Below are positions 8,302 through 8,537 of a DNA stretch of 8,537 nt, piece by piece (the stretch's first letter is position 1; each line of letters begins with the position of its first letter). The translations under genes were made by a program, and so were the position numbers. This stretch comes from Comamonas sp. lk (GTDB lineage: Bacteria > Pseudomonadota > Gammaproteobacteria > Burkholderiales > Burkholderiaceae_C): assembly GCA_945875225.1 (NCBI GenBank), contig CAMCJY010000068.1:1-8537 (forward strand), in the 5' to 3' direction. The notes beneath the pieces are model-generated. The model made no database searches and was not told where the DNA came from. It worked only from the letters and a program-made list of their open reading frames with translations.

Positions 8302-8495
8302 AGCAAGGAATTGTTGCAATAACGGTGCTGGGCCAGCGGCAGAGGCATCTGCGGACTTCCTAGGGCTGTTTTACACGCTATGCGCCAGAACCGCCTGACC
8401 CACATCAAGCTAACGGTGACCGCCTTATCATGCCTCGGTTTCTAGCAGGGATGCGGAGCGCTAAGCAAGCTAAGCTAAATGCAGGTAACTGGCAC
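8302..8495. other. Intergenic region upstream of the copper operon
   Basis: About 190 bases with no credible gene. It should contain the promoter of the cupredoxin-DUF411-CusF operon (- strand). TTGATG on the - strand (8403-8408) is a possible -35 element, but no well-spaced -10 follows. A short direct repeat of CTAAGC occurs at 8461-8466 and 8470-8475. No clear terminator hairpin with a T-tract is visible. Confidence 0.5.
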
Positions 8496-8537
8496 TTAGT
8501 GAATGACGACCGGGTTTTGCGCCAATCCGGCGTATTG
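8496..8537 (-). CDS. Possible C-terminal end of another gene (13 codons and stop)
   Basis: On the - strand the frame entering from the right edge reads QYAGLAQNPVVIH and then TAA (8496-8498). The composition looks protein-like, and a gene running in the same direction upstream of the copper operon is plausible. It is too short to name a family or to be sure it is coding. Confidence 0.25.
   Translation of the reverse strand, partial: QYAGLAQNPVVIH

Noticed and set aside
8302..8319. TTG start of the cupredoxin six codons upstream of ATG 8301
   Set aside because: No Shine-Dalgarno site supports it, and the ATG gives a more normal signal peptide; it cannot be fully excluded.
7904..8398. + strand frame opposite the cupredoxin gene
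   Set aside because: Its product has no recognisable domain, and the opposite strand encodes a complete cupredoxin with all copper ligands.

Overview
The window looks like chromosomal or megaplasmid DNA of a Gram-negative, GC-rich proteobacterium. A member of the Burkholderiales (Comamonadaceae-like, e.g. the Hydrogenophaga/Polaromonas/Rhodoferax group) is my best guess. That guess rests on codon use, the form I CO dehydrogenase genes and the style of the copper proteins; no taxonomic marker gene is present.

Positions 1-6997 (+ strand) are the 3' part of an aerobic carbon monoxide dehydrogenase operon. In order it holds the end of coxS (iron-sulphur subunit), coxL (Mo/Cu catalytic subunit), a hairpin plus T-tract that looks like an internal terminator or attenuator, coxG (SRPBCC-fold membrane/quinone-linked factor), coxD (MoxR-type AAA+ ATPase), coxE (VWA protein), a MocA/MobA-like molybdopterin nucleotidyltransferase and a putative Fe(II)/2-oxoglutarate-type oxygenase. 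CoxL carries the AYRCSFR active-site loop, which marks a true form I CO dehydrogenase and not a form II relative. Genes from coxG onward are tightly packed (ATGA overlaps at coxG/coxD and mocA/oxygenase; gaps of 14 and 2 nt elsewhere), so they are probably translated as one coupled unit devoted to maturing CoxL. The gene order (S-L-G-D-E-mocA-oxygenase) differs from the Oligotropha carboxidovorans order (M-S-L-D-E-F-G), and no coxF (XdhC family) gene lies in the window. The FAD subunit coxM presumably lies upstream of the left edge.

Positions 7009-8301 (- strand) hold a convergent three-gene copper-handling operon: a secreted type 1 cupredoxin with His-rich ends, a DUF411/CopG-like CGCC protein with a Tat-like signal, and a small CusF-like periplasmic copper chaperone. 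Only 11 bases separate its last stop codon from that of the cox operon. Positions 8302-8495 are intergenic, and the last 42 bases may be the C-terminal end of another - strand gene.

The most interesting observation is the oxygenase-like gene coupled to the cox maturation genes. Form I CO dehydrogenase from Hydrogenophaga pseudoflava was found by crystallography to carry a C-gamma-hydroxyarginine directly before the catalytic cysteine, and I know of no enzyme assigned to making it. The equivalent here is Arg381 of CoxL, and the linked oxygenase is a natural candidate. The copper operon beside an enzyme that needs copper in its Mo-S-Cu centre is a second, weaker hint of a functional link.
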